Shown: positions 5,326 through 11,713 of the stretch, in pieces
Numbering within the stretch: the stretch's first letter is position 1
Layout of the letters: the number at the start of each line of letters is the position of its first letter
Source of the DNA: Acidilobaceae archaeon
GTDB lineage: Archaea; Thermoproteota; Thermoprotei_A; Sulfolobales; Acidilobaceae
Direction: 5' to 3'
Length of the DNA stretch: 11,713 nt
NCBI GenBank assembly: GCA_026985385.1
Contig: JALSQM010000068.1
Span: 1 to 11,713 of the forward strand
Translations under genes and position numbers: made by a program
The notes under the pieces: generated by a model
What the model was told of the DNA's origin: nothing
The model's input: the letters and a program-made list of their open reading frames with translations, nothing else
The model's database searches: none

Positions 5326-5778
5326 CTACGGGGCGTGGTTACCTCCGTGGCGGGGTTCTCTTGGGCTCTTGGATGATTTCTCGATCTCCCGCGTGTTCCC
5401 AAGCTCCCTTAGCCCTAGGGGGTCGTGTAGTACTAGGTGGTTGCTGAGCATCCTCTGTATCACCGGGTCTCTGAGCTCGCTCCTCCTGACTACTACTATG
5501 TCTACGGGTAGCCCCCTGGGCTTCAGCTTGTAGGCGGTGTCTTCTACGTATTCTGGGTCCACGCCCTCATCTACTACTAGGAGTATATCGTAGTCCCTCG
5601 GCTCCACGGCGTCTATGCCCGCCCTCGCGCGGCCCCCGAAGAGTATCACGGAGGCCCTCCCGCCCAGGTGCCTGGCTAGCTCTTCGATGTAGCGCCTGAA
5701 GAGGCTGGGTCTAGCTTCTATGCTCCTAAGCCTCTCCCTTAAGTACCTCCTCCACAAGCTCTCTGATCCTCTCCGCAT
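5326..5778 (-). CDS. Nucleotidyltransferase-domain protein (MNT-like), module 2
   Basis: A 150-aa polymerase-beta-fold nucleotidyltransferase. The signature reads FGGRARAG, then RDYDILLVV about 14 residues on, with a third aspartate in PVDIVVV (D93). The usual GS is GG, and there are about two extra residues before the aspartate pair. It is longer than the MNT of module 1 (a helical N-terminus of about 40 residues and a longer C-terminus with an SNHLVLHDP segment) and clearly another subfamily. It starts at ATG 5778, inside the end of the HEPN gene (53-bp overlap), so the two are probably translationally coupled. The C-terminal 20 residues or so are polar and likely disordered. By analogy it is the antitoxin of the pair. 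Confidence 0.85.
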   Translation of the reverse strand: MRRGSESLWRRYLRERLRSIEARPSLFRRYIEELARHLGGRASVILFGGRARAGIDAVEPRDYDILLVVDEGVDPEYVEDTAYKLKPRGLPVDIVVVRRSELRDPVIQRMLSNHLVLHDPLGLRELGNTREIEKSSKSPREPRHGGNHAP

Positions 5779-6115
5779 GCCTCAAGCACCTCTCCCCAGT
5801 CCTTCTATTGTAGACGGCCAGGCCGGCCCCGGGGTACCTGGCCCTAGTGTAGTGCTTCTCCAGCGCCTCCGCGATCGTGTAGACGTCCTCGCCCACCTCG
5901 TAGCCTAGGCCCTCTAGGGCCTCGAGTAGCTCCGTGAGGCTCTGGGTGAAGGGGTAGCTTCCAACGAGCTTAAGTAGAACAGCCTTGAGGGCTAGCTCCG
6001 CGAACTGCTGCGCGTGGAAGCACGCGAGCCAGTACCGCCCCCGCTCCAGGTCATCCCTAGCCTCGTCTAGGAACACCCTAGCCTTCTCCAGCCACTCGCG
6101 GTAGTCTACCAACAC
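5726..6115 (-). CDS. HEPN-domain protein, module 2 (probable toxin)
   Basis: A 129-aa HEPN protein. The N-terminal helices carry WLEKARVFLDEARDDLERGRY and FHAQQFAELALKAVLL, followed by the GSYPFTQSL turn. The late motif is HYTRARYPGAG (R93), typical of archaeal HEPN proteins paired with nucleotidyltransferases. As in module 1, no histidine follows R93 at the 4-6 residue distance of canonical HEPN ribonucleases. Start is GTG 6115, with TTG 6112 next to it. It is the first gene of an operon with the overlapping MNT-like gene. It is only distantly similar to the module 1 HEPN. Confidence 0.87.
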   Translation of the reverse strand: MLVDYREWLEKARVFLDEARDDLERGRYWLACFHAQQFAELALKAVLLKLVGSYPFTQSLTELLEALEGLGYEVGEDVYTIAEALEKHYTRARYPGAGLAVYNRRTGERCLRHAERIRELVEEVLKGEA

Positions 6116-6126
6116 TGCCGCACCCT

Positions 6127-6140
6127 AGCCCCAGGGGGCT
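6127..6140. repeat. Short dyad before HEPN module 2
   Basis: AGCCCC and GGGGCT around a two-base centre, 12-25 bp upstream of the GTG start of the second HEPN gene. It could be an operator for this module, in a different place from that of module 1. I see no clear TATA box for this operon. Short GC dyads are common here, so this is weak. Confidence 0.3.
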
Positions 6141-6184
6141 GCCCCAGCGCGCCTCCACGCCTAACCCAGAAGCTATGGGGGAGG

Positions 6185-6192
6185 GTAATTAG
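6185..6192 (+). promoter_or_regulatory. TATA-like box of tenA
   Basis: GTAATTAG, the only AT-rich stretch in the 105-bp space between the divergent HEPN 2 and tenA genes. It predicts a start of transcription near 6213-6218, upstream of both candidate tenA starts. Confidence 0.45.
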
Positions 6193-6244
6193 CCGAGGAT
6201 CCCCTACCCGCGCCTCCGGGGTGGGGTGCTTGCCCGGAGGTGTA

Positions 6245-6910
6245 GTGGGGGGCCTCAGCAACTCGCTCCGGCGGGAGGTCGAGGGCCTCTGGGGGAGGCT
6301 GATCGAGCACCCCTTCGTCGTCGAGCTATACAGGGGGAGCCTCGGCCTCGACAGGTTCAGGTTCTACGTTATCCAGGACTACAACTTCCTCCTAGCAGGG
6401 ATCAGGGCCTTCTCCCTCCTAGCCAGCAGGGCCGACCCGGAGACGGCTAGGCTAGCCCTGGAGATAGCCTACGGGGACGCCACCGTGGAGCTTGAGAACT
6501 ATGAGAGGATCCTGCCCCGCCTGGGCCTCTCGATGGGGGACGTGCTCCGAGCGGAGCCCGCCCCCACAGCCCTGGCCTACACCAGCTTCCTCGTAGCTAC
6601 ATGCGCCACCGGCAGCCCCCTCGAGTGCCTCGTAGCCCACCTCCCATGTTATTGGAGCTACCTAGACATAGCGGAGGCCCATAGGTCCGAGCTGGAGTCT
6701 AACCCCGTCGACATCTACAGGCAGTGGGCATCGGCGTACCTCACGGATGAGTATAGGGGCCTAGTCGAGAGGCTCAAAGAGGCCGTCGACAGGCTCTGGG
6801 AGAGAGGCGGGGGGGACATCGGGAGGCTGCGCTGGATCTTCAAGACGGCGACGAGGTACGAGTACCTCTTCTGGGATATGGCCTATAAGATGGAGGGGTG
6901 GCCGCTCTAG
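6245..6910 (+). CDS. tenA: TenA-family protein, thiaminase II / aminopyrimidine aminohydrolase
   Basis: A cytosolic all-helical protein of the TenA/THI-4/PQQC fold that, in studied members, hydrolyses aminopyrimidine breakdown products of thiamin for salvage to HMP. With the GTG 6245 start the protein has 221 aa, and the catalytic residues fall at D45 (IQDYNFLL), Y112 (LAYTSF), C135 (LPCYWSY) and E206 (YEYLFW). These are almost exactly the Bacillus subtilis TenA numbers (D44, Y112, C135, E205), which together with the GGAGGTG just upstream favours this start over GTG 6221, although the spacing of 4 nt is tight. The active-site cysteine places it in the classical TenA_C group. It ends GWPL shortly after FWDMAYKMEGW, like the family. 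No other thiamin gene is nearby. Confidence 0.93.
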   Translation: MGGLSNSLRREVEGLWGRLIEHPFVVELYRGSLGLDRFRFYVIQDYNFLLAGIRAFSLLASRADPETARLALEIAYGDATVELENYERILPRLGLSMGDVLRAEPAPTALAYTSFLVATCATGSPLECLVAHLPCYWSYLDIAEAHRSELESNPVDIYRQWASAYLTDEYRGLVERLKEAVDRLWERGGGDIGRLRWIFKTATRYEYLFWDMAYKMEGWPL

Positions 6911-6919
6911 CTCAGCCTA

Positions 6920-6960
6920 GGACACCCTCCACACGGGCCCCTCAGGGGCCTGCGGTGTCC
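6920..6960. terminator. Nested inverted repeat between convergent genes
   Basis: GGACACC (6920-6926) pairs with GGTGTCC (6954-6960), and inside it GGCCCC (6936-6941) pairs with GGGGCC (6945-6950) over a TCA loop. It lies 9 bp after the tenA stop and 22 bp before the end of the convergent membrane-protein gene, so it is a likely end for both transcripts. A short T-run (6963-6966) follows on the plus side. Confidence 0.55.
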
Positions 6961-6982
6961 GGGTTTCATCACGGCGCCCCGC

Positions 6983-7213
6983 CTAGATTATGTGGGCGAA
7001 TCCGAGTAGGGCCAGTATCAAACCCGCTACGACTGCGAGTGCGACGAGGATGATTATAACGGGGAGGACTAGGCCTATAACCAGTCCAAGGATTGGCAGC
7101 AGTATCGATAAGCCGATCCCCAACAGCAGGCCGTGGAGGATCCCCCGCCTATACGCGCCCACGACGAACCCGATTATGAAGCCGATCAAAGCCAGCAGTG
7201 TGAGCCAGAACAC
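6983..7213 (-). CDS. Small hydrophobic membrane protein, 76 aa
   Basis: Nearly all residues are hydrophobic or glycine. One membrane segment spans about residues 3-20 with a GFIIGFVVGA glycine spacing. A short basic turn YRRG-LH (21-28) follows, then a long apolar stretch (29-74) that can make two more segments broken by the prolines at 40 and 51. GTG 7213 is preceded by a GGGG-rich ribosome-binding site. No enzymatic motif is seen and I cannot name a family. The topology, with the RR turn, suggests a short cytosolic loop after the first segment. It is monocistronic with its own TATA box. The consistent membrane pattern makes a real gene likely. Confidence 0.7.
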   Translation of the reverse strand: MFWLTLLALIGFIIGFVVGAYRRGILHGLLLGIGLSILLPILGLVIGLVLPVIIILVALAVVAGLILALLGFAHII

Positions 7214-7573
7214 CCCCTACACCCCTAGCCTCCGCGGCCCCCTAGGGCTCCCACTGCTAGCGTGGGCTATAAGCGCGTTGAGCCTCAGATGGACTAGGAC
7301 TCTTCATCCCACTGGGGGTCTGGTCCGGATCCTTCTCCTCACCAGCCCTGTGTGGCTGCTGGCTTGCGGGGGTCTTATGGGGAGTGGCCCGCGCGTGGGA
7401 ACCGGGGGGTAAGTGGGCCTCCGCCTGTAGTTGTTGAGGCGTACCAGTACGCGTTGGCTGTGCCTGCCTCGAGGGGCTCTAGGGCGGGGTTTACCGGGGT
7501 GTCACGAGGCCCTCCCCCTCACTTAAACGAGGCCCACCCATGCTTGCTGGGGTGTGAGGCTTTGTCGGCTACC
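7214..7573. other. Intergenic region with two control-like elements
   Basis: About 360 GC-rich bases. It holds the TATA box of the membrane-protein gene and a 14-bp palindrome GCGTAC-CA-GTACGC at 7439-7452. There is also a TATA-like CTTAAAC (7522-7528) that would start a transcript near 7550 for the gene at 7574. The frame of that gene stays open back to 7352, but the TATA box lies inside it, so I do not count it as coding. Confidence 0.4.
7267..7274 (-). promoter_or_regulatory. TATA box of the small membrane protein gene
   Basis: CTTATAGC on the minus strand (GCTATAAG on the plus strand), about 57 nt upstream of the GTG at 7213, predicting a transcript start near 7245. Confidence 0.5.
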
Positions 7574-8050
7574 ATGGATGGTGGAGGTGGCGCTGGCCTC
7601 TCAGTCCCGGCGGCAGCGGATCTCGCGGGGCCCGTTGAGGCTGCGGTGGAGGACTTCTCGGAGCTAGCGGGCCTGGCGGCTCAGCTGGCCTCCATAGGGG
7701 AGAGGGGGTCGGCCTCGGAGGTTCTAGCGCTCGCCTGCGCGGCCCTGGCAGAGGCGGTGGAGACCGCGGGGATCCAGCTGGGTGGAGCGCCGCGCCTCAA
7801 CGTGGAGGCTGTGCCCCTACACGAGCTGGCCGGGGCCGTGGGCGCGGAGGGCCTCTACAGGCTCGTGAGGAGCGCCCTATCCCTGGCACTCGGGGATCAG
7901 GGGCAGAGGCATGTGGTGGAGTCGTTCCTAGAGGCTGCGGGGGTCCGCGGGGCCGGGGAGCTGAGCGACTCGGAGCTCGTAGGCGCAGTCCTCCGCTACC
8001 TAGCTGAGTCAGCCGCGGCTAGCCTGGCGTTGCTGGGAGGCTCGGGCTAG
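7574..8050 (+). CDS. Hypothetical alpha-helical protein, 158 aa
   Basis: Acidic, alanine- and leucine-rich, and probably all helical. It has a glycine-rich start (MDGGGGAG), then helices through AVEDFSELAGLAAQLASIGERG and ASEVLALACAALAEAVETAG. A linker with PRLNVEAVPLHELAGAVG follows, then two or three helices to the end. No catalytic motif, signal peptide or membrane segment is seen, and I recognise no family. ATG 7574 is chosen because a TATA-like box lies about 48 nt upstream; TTG 7562 is the alternative. Its stop codon overlaps that of the convergent tldE by three bases. GC-rich third positions match the neighbouring genes, so it looks native. Confidence 0.7.
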   Translation: MDGGGGAGLSVPAAADLAGPVEAAVEDFSELAGLAAQLASIGERGSASEVLALACAALAEAVETAGIQLGGAPRLNVEAVPLHELAGAVGAEGLYRLVRSALSLALGDQGQRHVVESFLEAAGVRGAGELSDSELVGAVLRYLAESAAASLALLGGSG

Positions 8051-9399
8051 CTCAGCGTGGCCCCCTCGACTAGTAGTGCTGGGGAGCAGACCCCTCCCCG
8101 GCACTCCCTCTGGGAGCTGGCCGCTATGAAGCCGCCGCCGAGGATCTCGTAGACGTCTGCCATAAGGCTCACCCCCTTCACGGGCCTGACTATCGAGCCG
8201 CCCTCGACGAGGTACCCATGAGTTATCGTGGCCGTGAGCCGCCCGCTCTCCGGCCTTGACATCCACATGCCTATGTTAGCCGTGGCCACGACACCCCTCT
8301 CCATCTCCGCTATCAGGTCGTCGATGCCGCCCTTGGTCTTGGAGGGCTCAACTACCAGGTTGCTCCCACCCGGCACGGGCCTCGACCATAGGCTGCGCCT
8401 GACGGCGTTACCCGGCCCCCCGCCCTGGCCGAGGATCCTGCTCGTGTAGTAGGTGTGGAGGTAGGCCTTCAGGATCCCCGAGTCGAAGAGCACCCTCCTA
8501 GAGGCTGGGTGGCCCTCTGCGTCGAAGCACCTCGATGAGGGCCTCCCGGGCAGGCCTGGGTCATCTACTATGGTGAGGTGCTCGGAGAGCACCCTCTCAC
8601 CGAGCCTGCCGGCTAGGGGGCTCCTACGCTCTATCACGGCCTCAGCGCTCAACGCGGGCTCGAGGAGCACCGAGACTAGCTCGCCGGCCTCCCTGGGCTC
8701 CAGGAGCAGCTGGCCCCTGAGCGGCTCGTCTAGCCCCCTGGCCTCGCCGGCCTCCCTGGCCCTCCTGGCTATGAGGGGCGCCAGCTCTGCCAGCCTCTCC
8801 CCCTCCAGGCTCGTGGAGTCGACGTAGTCGTAGTAGGATCCCTCCCCCGAGACCGCCTCTAGGTATGCTAGGAAGCTGGTCCCCCTAGAGTCTAGGGGGC
8901 CCCCGTGGCTGTTGATGTAGACCTCGTGCTCGGTCAGCGCGTGGGCGCTCGCCTCGCTAACCCTGGCCCCCTCCTCTGCGACGCGCTTCGACGCCTCCAC
9001 CAGTACGCCGGCCAGCCTCGAGGCGTCGGCTGTAGCCACCTCCTCATCGTAGACGCTGGGGGGCTCGGGGCCCCTGCCTAGCGTGGGGTTGAAGCCCGGC
9101 CACCTGGGATCCCTGGGGGAGCTCTTGGCTATCGATGCTGCAGCCCTTATGATCTCCTCCACGTCGCCCATAGATGACGCCTGCCCGCCGGCGCCCCCCA
9201 CGCGGCCGTCGACCGCAACCCTAACGCCCACGGCTAGCTCCGCCCTCCTATAGGCCCTCTCGACGCTGCCGGCCTTCACGTCGACTGCGACCCTCCAGGA
9301 GTAGGTGGCGTATATCTCGGCCTCGCCCCCCGACTCCCTCTCGGCGAGCCTAAGGATCCTCTCGGGGTCGAACCACTCGGGGAACCCCTCCAGGGGCAC
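8047..9399 (-). CDS. tldE: TldE/PmbA-like subunit of the TldD-TldE peptidase
   Basis: A 450-aa member of the TldD/PmbA family without the HExxxH zinc motif, as expected for the non-catalytic partner TldE (PmbA). Family features include the segment REAGELVSVLLEPALSAEAV at the position where TldD carries its zinc site, LSEHLTIVDDPGLPG, FDAEGHPASRRVLFDSGILKAYLHTYYTSRILG, and a C-terminal GVSLMADVYEILGGGF segment. The pair forms a heterodimeric zinc protease; in Escherichia coli it trims unfolded peptides such as the microcin B17 precursor. The archaeal substrate is unknown. GTG 9399 has an ideal GGAGGTGA site that includes the tldD stop codon, 6 nt away, so the genes form a coupled operon. Confidence 0.93.
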   Translation of the reverse strand: MPLEGFPEWFDPERILRLAERESGGEAEIYATYSWRVAVDVKAGSVERAYRRAELAVGVRVAVDGRVGGAGGQASSMGDVEEIIRAAASIAKSSPRDPRWPGFNPTLGRGPEPPSVYDEEVATADASRLAGVLVEASKRVAEEGARVSEASAHALTEHEVYINSHGGPLDSRGTSFLAYLEAVSGEGSYYDYVDSTSLEGERLAELAPLIARRAREAGEARGLDEPLRGQLLLEPREAGELVSVLLEPALSAEAVIERRSPLAGRLGERVLSEHLTIVDDPGLPGRPSSRCFDAEGHPASRRVLFDSGILKAYLHTYYTSRILGQGGGPGNAVRRSLWSRPVPGGSNLVVEPSKTKGGIDDLIAEMERGVVATANIGMWMSRPESGRLTATITHGYLVEGGSIVRPVKGVSLMADVYEILGGGFIAASSQRECRGGVCSPALLVEGATLS

Positions 9400-9405
9400 G
9401 CCTCC

Positions 9406-10818
9406 TCACCTCCCACCGACGAGTAGGTTCCTAACCCTAACGTGGGGGCCTCCATCGCCGACCCTGACGAGCTGGCCCCCCTTACCGCAGCCCCCGAAGA
9501 CGCTCGTAGATACCCTCAAGTCCCTCCCCACGGCGTCTATGTTATTGAGCACCTCCAGTATCCTCCCCGTTATGGAGACCCCCCGCGCGGGGCTGCGGGG
9601 CTCCCCTCTCTCGATGATGTAGGATACGCCCATGTTGAATGTGAAGGTCCCCTGGCCCGGGTCGGTCTGGCCGCCCCTCGCACCCTTAACGGTGACCAGG
9701 AGCCCCTCCCGCGTGTCCTCGAGCATCTCCTCGACGCGCCAGTCGCCCGGCTTGAGGTAGAAGTTGGTCTGCCTCACAAGGTGTGGGTGCCTGAAGCTCT
9801 GGACCCTAGCGTTGCCCGTAACCGGGAGGCCCAGCTCCGCCGCCTCAGCCCTACCGGTCAGGTGGGACTTCAGGATCCCCCTATCCACCACGACGGTCTC
9901 ACCCTTGGGGCTGGCCTCGTCGTCGAAGGGCACATAGTAGCCCTGGGGGTGGCGGCCGTCGTCCACTATAGTTATGTACTCGGGCGCCACCCTCTCGCCC
10001 AGCCTGCCCCTCAACACGCTGGCCCCCGACGCCACTATGTCGCCCTCGCTTGCGTGGCCGAAGGCCTCGTGTAGCAGTAGGCCCACCACCTCCGGCTCCA
10101 GGATTACAGTGTACCTCCCAGCCTTGGGTACGGGGGCCTTCGAGGCCTCGGCGGCTAGCTTCGACACCTCGACGGCCATAGCCTCCCAGTCGCCGTCCCT
10201 GATGAACTCCCAGCCTGCCACCATGCTCTTAGAGTCGTAGACCATCTCCGGCTGGCCCCCGTCGGCCTTCGCGGTCGTGGCGTGGGAGAGGCCTACGAGC
10301 CTGACCTCGACGTCCACGAGGCCCCCGTCGGTCGTGGCGACAACCCTCCTATCATACTGGATCCCGAGCCTCGTAACGACGTTGACAGCCCCCTCGACCT
10401 CGGCTGCAGCCTTGTTAGTGTTTAACGCTACCTCCACGGCCTCGGAGACGTCGACTGAGAGTGGGTCTACCTTATAGGGTGAGGCCTCCCTGCCTCGGGC
10501 GGGTTTCCCCGCCAGCTCCACCCTACGGCCCCCAGCCGAGGCTACTGCCCTCGCAGCCCTCCTAGCCTCCTCTAGGGCCTCCCTGACACCGCTCCTCTCG
10601 AGCCTAGTCGTGGAGGCGTAGCCCTGGTAGCCCCCCTCGACGACCCTGACGCCCAGGCCTGTGGAGACGGTGTAGGAGGACTCCTTTACGACCCCGTTCT
10701 CGACAACCACGAGCCTGTACCTATACACTTGGATCCGGGCGTCGGCGTAGTCCACTCCAAGCCTGCGGGCCTCCTCGAGGAAGAGGTCGGCAACCGCGGC
10801 TGGGTCGAAGCCGGGCAA
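9406..10818 (-). CDS. tldD: TldD-like zinc metalloprotease, catalytic subunit
   Basis: A 470-aa protein. The zinc motif HEAFGH (H250, E251, H255) is followed by ASEGD, and the third ligand is very likely C444 in GGCGKGGQ, matching the two His and one Cys of the E. coli enzyme. Further family segments are YITIVDDGRHPQG, VDRGILKSHLTGR, ARVQSFRHPHLVRQTNFYLKPGD and VKGARGGQTDPGQGTF. It acts in the cytosol with TldE, encoded 6 bp downstream. The start is TTG 10818, with GGAGG 7 nt upstream; an out-of-frame ATG lies within this spacer and should not be taken as the start. The promoter is a clear TATATA about 39 nt upstream. Confidence 0.96.
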   Translation of the reverse strand: MPGFDPAAVADLFLEEARRLGVDYADARIQVYRYRLVVVENGVVKESSYTVSTGLGVRVVEGGYQGYASTTRLERSGVREALEEARRAARAVASAGGRRVELAGKPARGREASPYKVDPLSVDVSEAVEVALNTNKAAAEVEGAVNVVTRLGIQYDRRVVATTDGGLVDVEVRLVGLSHATTAKADGGQPEMVYDSKSMVAGWEFIRDGDWEAMAVEVSKLAAEASKAPVPKAGRYTVILEPEVVGLLLHEAFGHASEGDIVASGASVLRGRLGERVAPEYITIVDDGRHPQGYYVPFDDEASPKGETVVVDRGILKSHLTGRAEAAELGLPVTGNARVQSFRHPHLVRQTNFYLKPGDWRVEEMLEDTREGLLVTVKGARGGQTDPGQGTFTFNMGVSYIIERGEPRSPARGVSITGRILEVLNNIDAVGRDLRVSTSVFGGCGKGGQLVRVGDGGPHVRVRNLLVGGR

Positions 10819-10852
10819 GGCGCATCCTCCACCTGCTGGCGGCGCCTCACGG

Positions 10853-10860
10853 GGTATATA
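10853..10860 (-). promoter_or_regulatory. tldD promoter TATA box
   Basis: GGTATATACC, a nearly perfect archaeal TATA box (and a palindrome) on the minus strand. It predicts a transcript start near 10830 and a short leader with the GGAGG site. It sits between GGCGCCTC boxes at 10841 and 10863; a related box at 10819 has the same 22-bp spacing. Confidence 0.7.
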
Positions 10861-10892
10861 CCGGCGCCTCCAAGGCTTGTATCTGGTGAAGA

Positions 10893-10900
10893 CATATAAC
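10893..10900 (+). promoter_or_regulatory. TATA box of the ABC-transporter gene
   Basis: CATATAAC on the plus strand, about 27 nt upstream of the GTG at 10924. The transcript would start at or just before that codon, so the mRNA is probably leaderless, which is common for first genes of crenarchaeal operons. It faces away from the tldD promoter about 40 bp to the left. Confidence 0.6.
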
Positions 10901-10923
10901 TGTGGTAGAGTGTGTGTCGTGGG

Positions 10924-11713
10924 GTGTCGGGCTTGGAGTGCGCCGTGGAGGCTAGGGATCTCGTGAAGGTTTACCCGGGCGGCATAAGGGCTGTTGACGG
11001 GGTCAGCTTCTGCATAAGGCCCGGGGAGATATACTCCCTCCTAGGCCCCAACGGGGCGGGTAAGACCACCACCGTTAAGATGCTCGCAACACTCCTCAAG
11101 CCGACGAGCGGGGACGCCCTCATACTGGGTAGGAGCGTCGTGAGGGAGAGGAGGGAGGTTAGGAGGCTCATCGGGTTAACCCCCCAGGATCTGACGAGTG
11201 ACGACGAGATGACTGGGTGGGATAACGTCTACATACAAGCGCGCCTCCACGGCTACAGGGGCGAGGAGGCCCGCGAGAGGACTAGGTGGGCGCTGGAGTA
11301 CATGGGCCTCCTAGACGTGGCCCATAGGAGGGTGTCATCCTACAGCGGCGGCATGAGGAGGAGGCTCGAGATAGCCATGAGCATAGTGCATAAGCCCAAG
11401 GTGCTCTTCCTAGACGAGCCGACCCTGGGCCTCGACGTCCAGAGCAGGAGGCACCTATGGGAGCTGATCACTAAGCTGAAGGGTGAGGGGGTGACGATAC
11501 TGCTAACCACCCACTACATGGAGGAGGCCGAGGCCCTCAGCGACAGGGTCGCGATAATAGACCGCGGCAAGATCATAGCTGAGGGGACTCCCGAGGAGCT
11601 GATAGGCAAGCTGGGCGGGGAGAGGATACACATAGAGATGCCCGACCCGAGGGCGGCCGAGGAGCTAGCTGCCAGCCTCTCAGAGCTCGGCTGGAGGGCT
11701 AAGGCCGTGGGCT
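10924..11713 (+). CDS. ABC transporter ATP-binding protein, DrrA/CcmA type (cut by window edge)
   Basis: The first 263 residues are present. Walker A is GPNGAGKTT (41-49), the Q-loop is LTPQD (85-89), the signature is YSGGMRRRLE (140-149), Walker B is VLFLDEPT (160-167), the D-loop is GLD (169-171) and the H-switch is TTH (195-197). The SDDEMTGWDN stretch after the Q-loop and the IDRGKIIAEGTPEEL tail are typical of the DrrA/ABC-2 group of exporters (drugs, lipids or polysaccharides). The C-terminal extension has just begun at the edge. A permease of the ABC-2 type is expected next, outside the window. GTG 10924 fits a leaderless start; GTG 10912 and TTG 10933 are alternatives. The substrate cannot be told from this subunit. 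Confidence 0.95.
   Translation, partial: MSGLECAVEARDLVKVYPGGIRAVDGVSFCIRPGEIYSLLGPNGAGKTTTVKMLATLLKPTSGDALILGRSVVRERREVRRLIGLTPQDLTSDDEMTGWDNVYIQARLHGYRGEEARERTRWALEYMGLLDVAHRRVSSYSGGMRRRLEIAMSIVHKPKVLFLDEPTLGLDVQSRRHLWELITKLKGEGVTILLTTHYMEEAEALSDRVAIIDRGKIIAEGTPEELIGKLGGERIHIEMPDPRAAEELAASLSELGWRAKAVG

Noticed and set aside
6147..6217. Direct repeat CGCGCCTCC near the HEPN 2/tenA intergenic region
   Set aside because: Nine GC-rich bases with no meaningful spacing; expected by chance here.
7352..7573. N-terminal extension of the helical hypothetical protein
   Set aside because: A TATA-like box lies inside it and its sequence lacks the helical pattern of the rest.
9442..10074. 210-aa plus-strand frame over tldD
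   Set aside because: Shadow of the tldD gene; no start signals and no recognisable motif.

Overview
The window looks like the chromosome of a hyperthermophilic crenarchaeon, most likely of the Desulfurococcales (Aeropyrum/Hyperthermus/Pyrodictium type). The grounds are a short 25-nt CRISPR repeat with a central hairpin and an ATAGCAAC-type 3' tag, GC-rich genes full of AGG/ATA/CTC codons, frequent GTG and TTG starts, archaeal TATA boxes about 25-35 nt upstream of starts, a tRNA-Thr with an archaeal U discriminator, and a TldD/TldE pair. Genus is inference only; there is no rRNA or other marker here.

Layout. 1-271 is a CRISPR leader with a TATA box. 272-1458 is a CRISPR array of 19 repeats and 18 spacers, read rightward, whose degenerate repeats lie at the right end. 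No cas genes are in the window. 1615-1690 is tRNA-Thr(GGU) on the minus strand. About 2045-2900 is an AT-rich island (near 40% GC against roughly 65-70% around it) that holds an unrecognised 209-aa ORF whose start lies in the loop of a perfect 12-bp inverted repeat. Then comes threonine synthase (thrC, plus strand), which converges through a terminator-like hairpin on two tandem HEPN-MNT gene pairs (minus strand, 4500-6115). A TenA/thiaminase II gene (plus) follows and converges on a tiny membrane protein (minus). Next are an unrecognised helical protein (plus), a tldD-tldE operon (minus), and a divergent ABC-transporter ATPase cut off by the right edge.

How the genes relate. The defence or stress-type content is the CRISPR array and the two HEPN-MNT toxin-antitoxin-type modules. 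Each module has the order HEPN then MNT with overlapping genes, and the two are only distantly alike. The first module's predicted core promoter is bracketed by a perfect 9-bp inverted repeat, as expected for an autoregulatory operator. thrC, tenA and tldDE are housekeeping genes with intact catalytic motifs, apart from a start/frame problem and lost cysteines at the N-terminus of ThrC.

Most worth checking: the AT-rich island with its hairpin-embedded start codon; the HEPN-MNT operator; a pair of related short elements that bracket the CRISPR array and tRNA, one of which resembles a decayed inverted CRISPR repeat; a run of three variant repeats inside the array; and three GGCGC(C/A)TC-type boxes at an exact 22-bp period over the tldD promoter and start. 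I see no clearly new multi-gene system. The island ORF is the only gene here with no recognisable family and a foreign composition.
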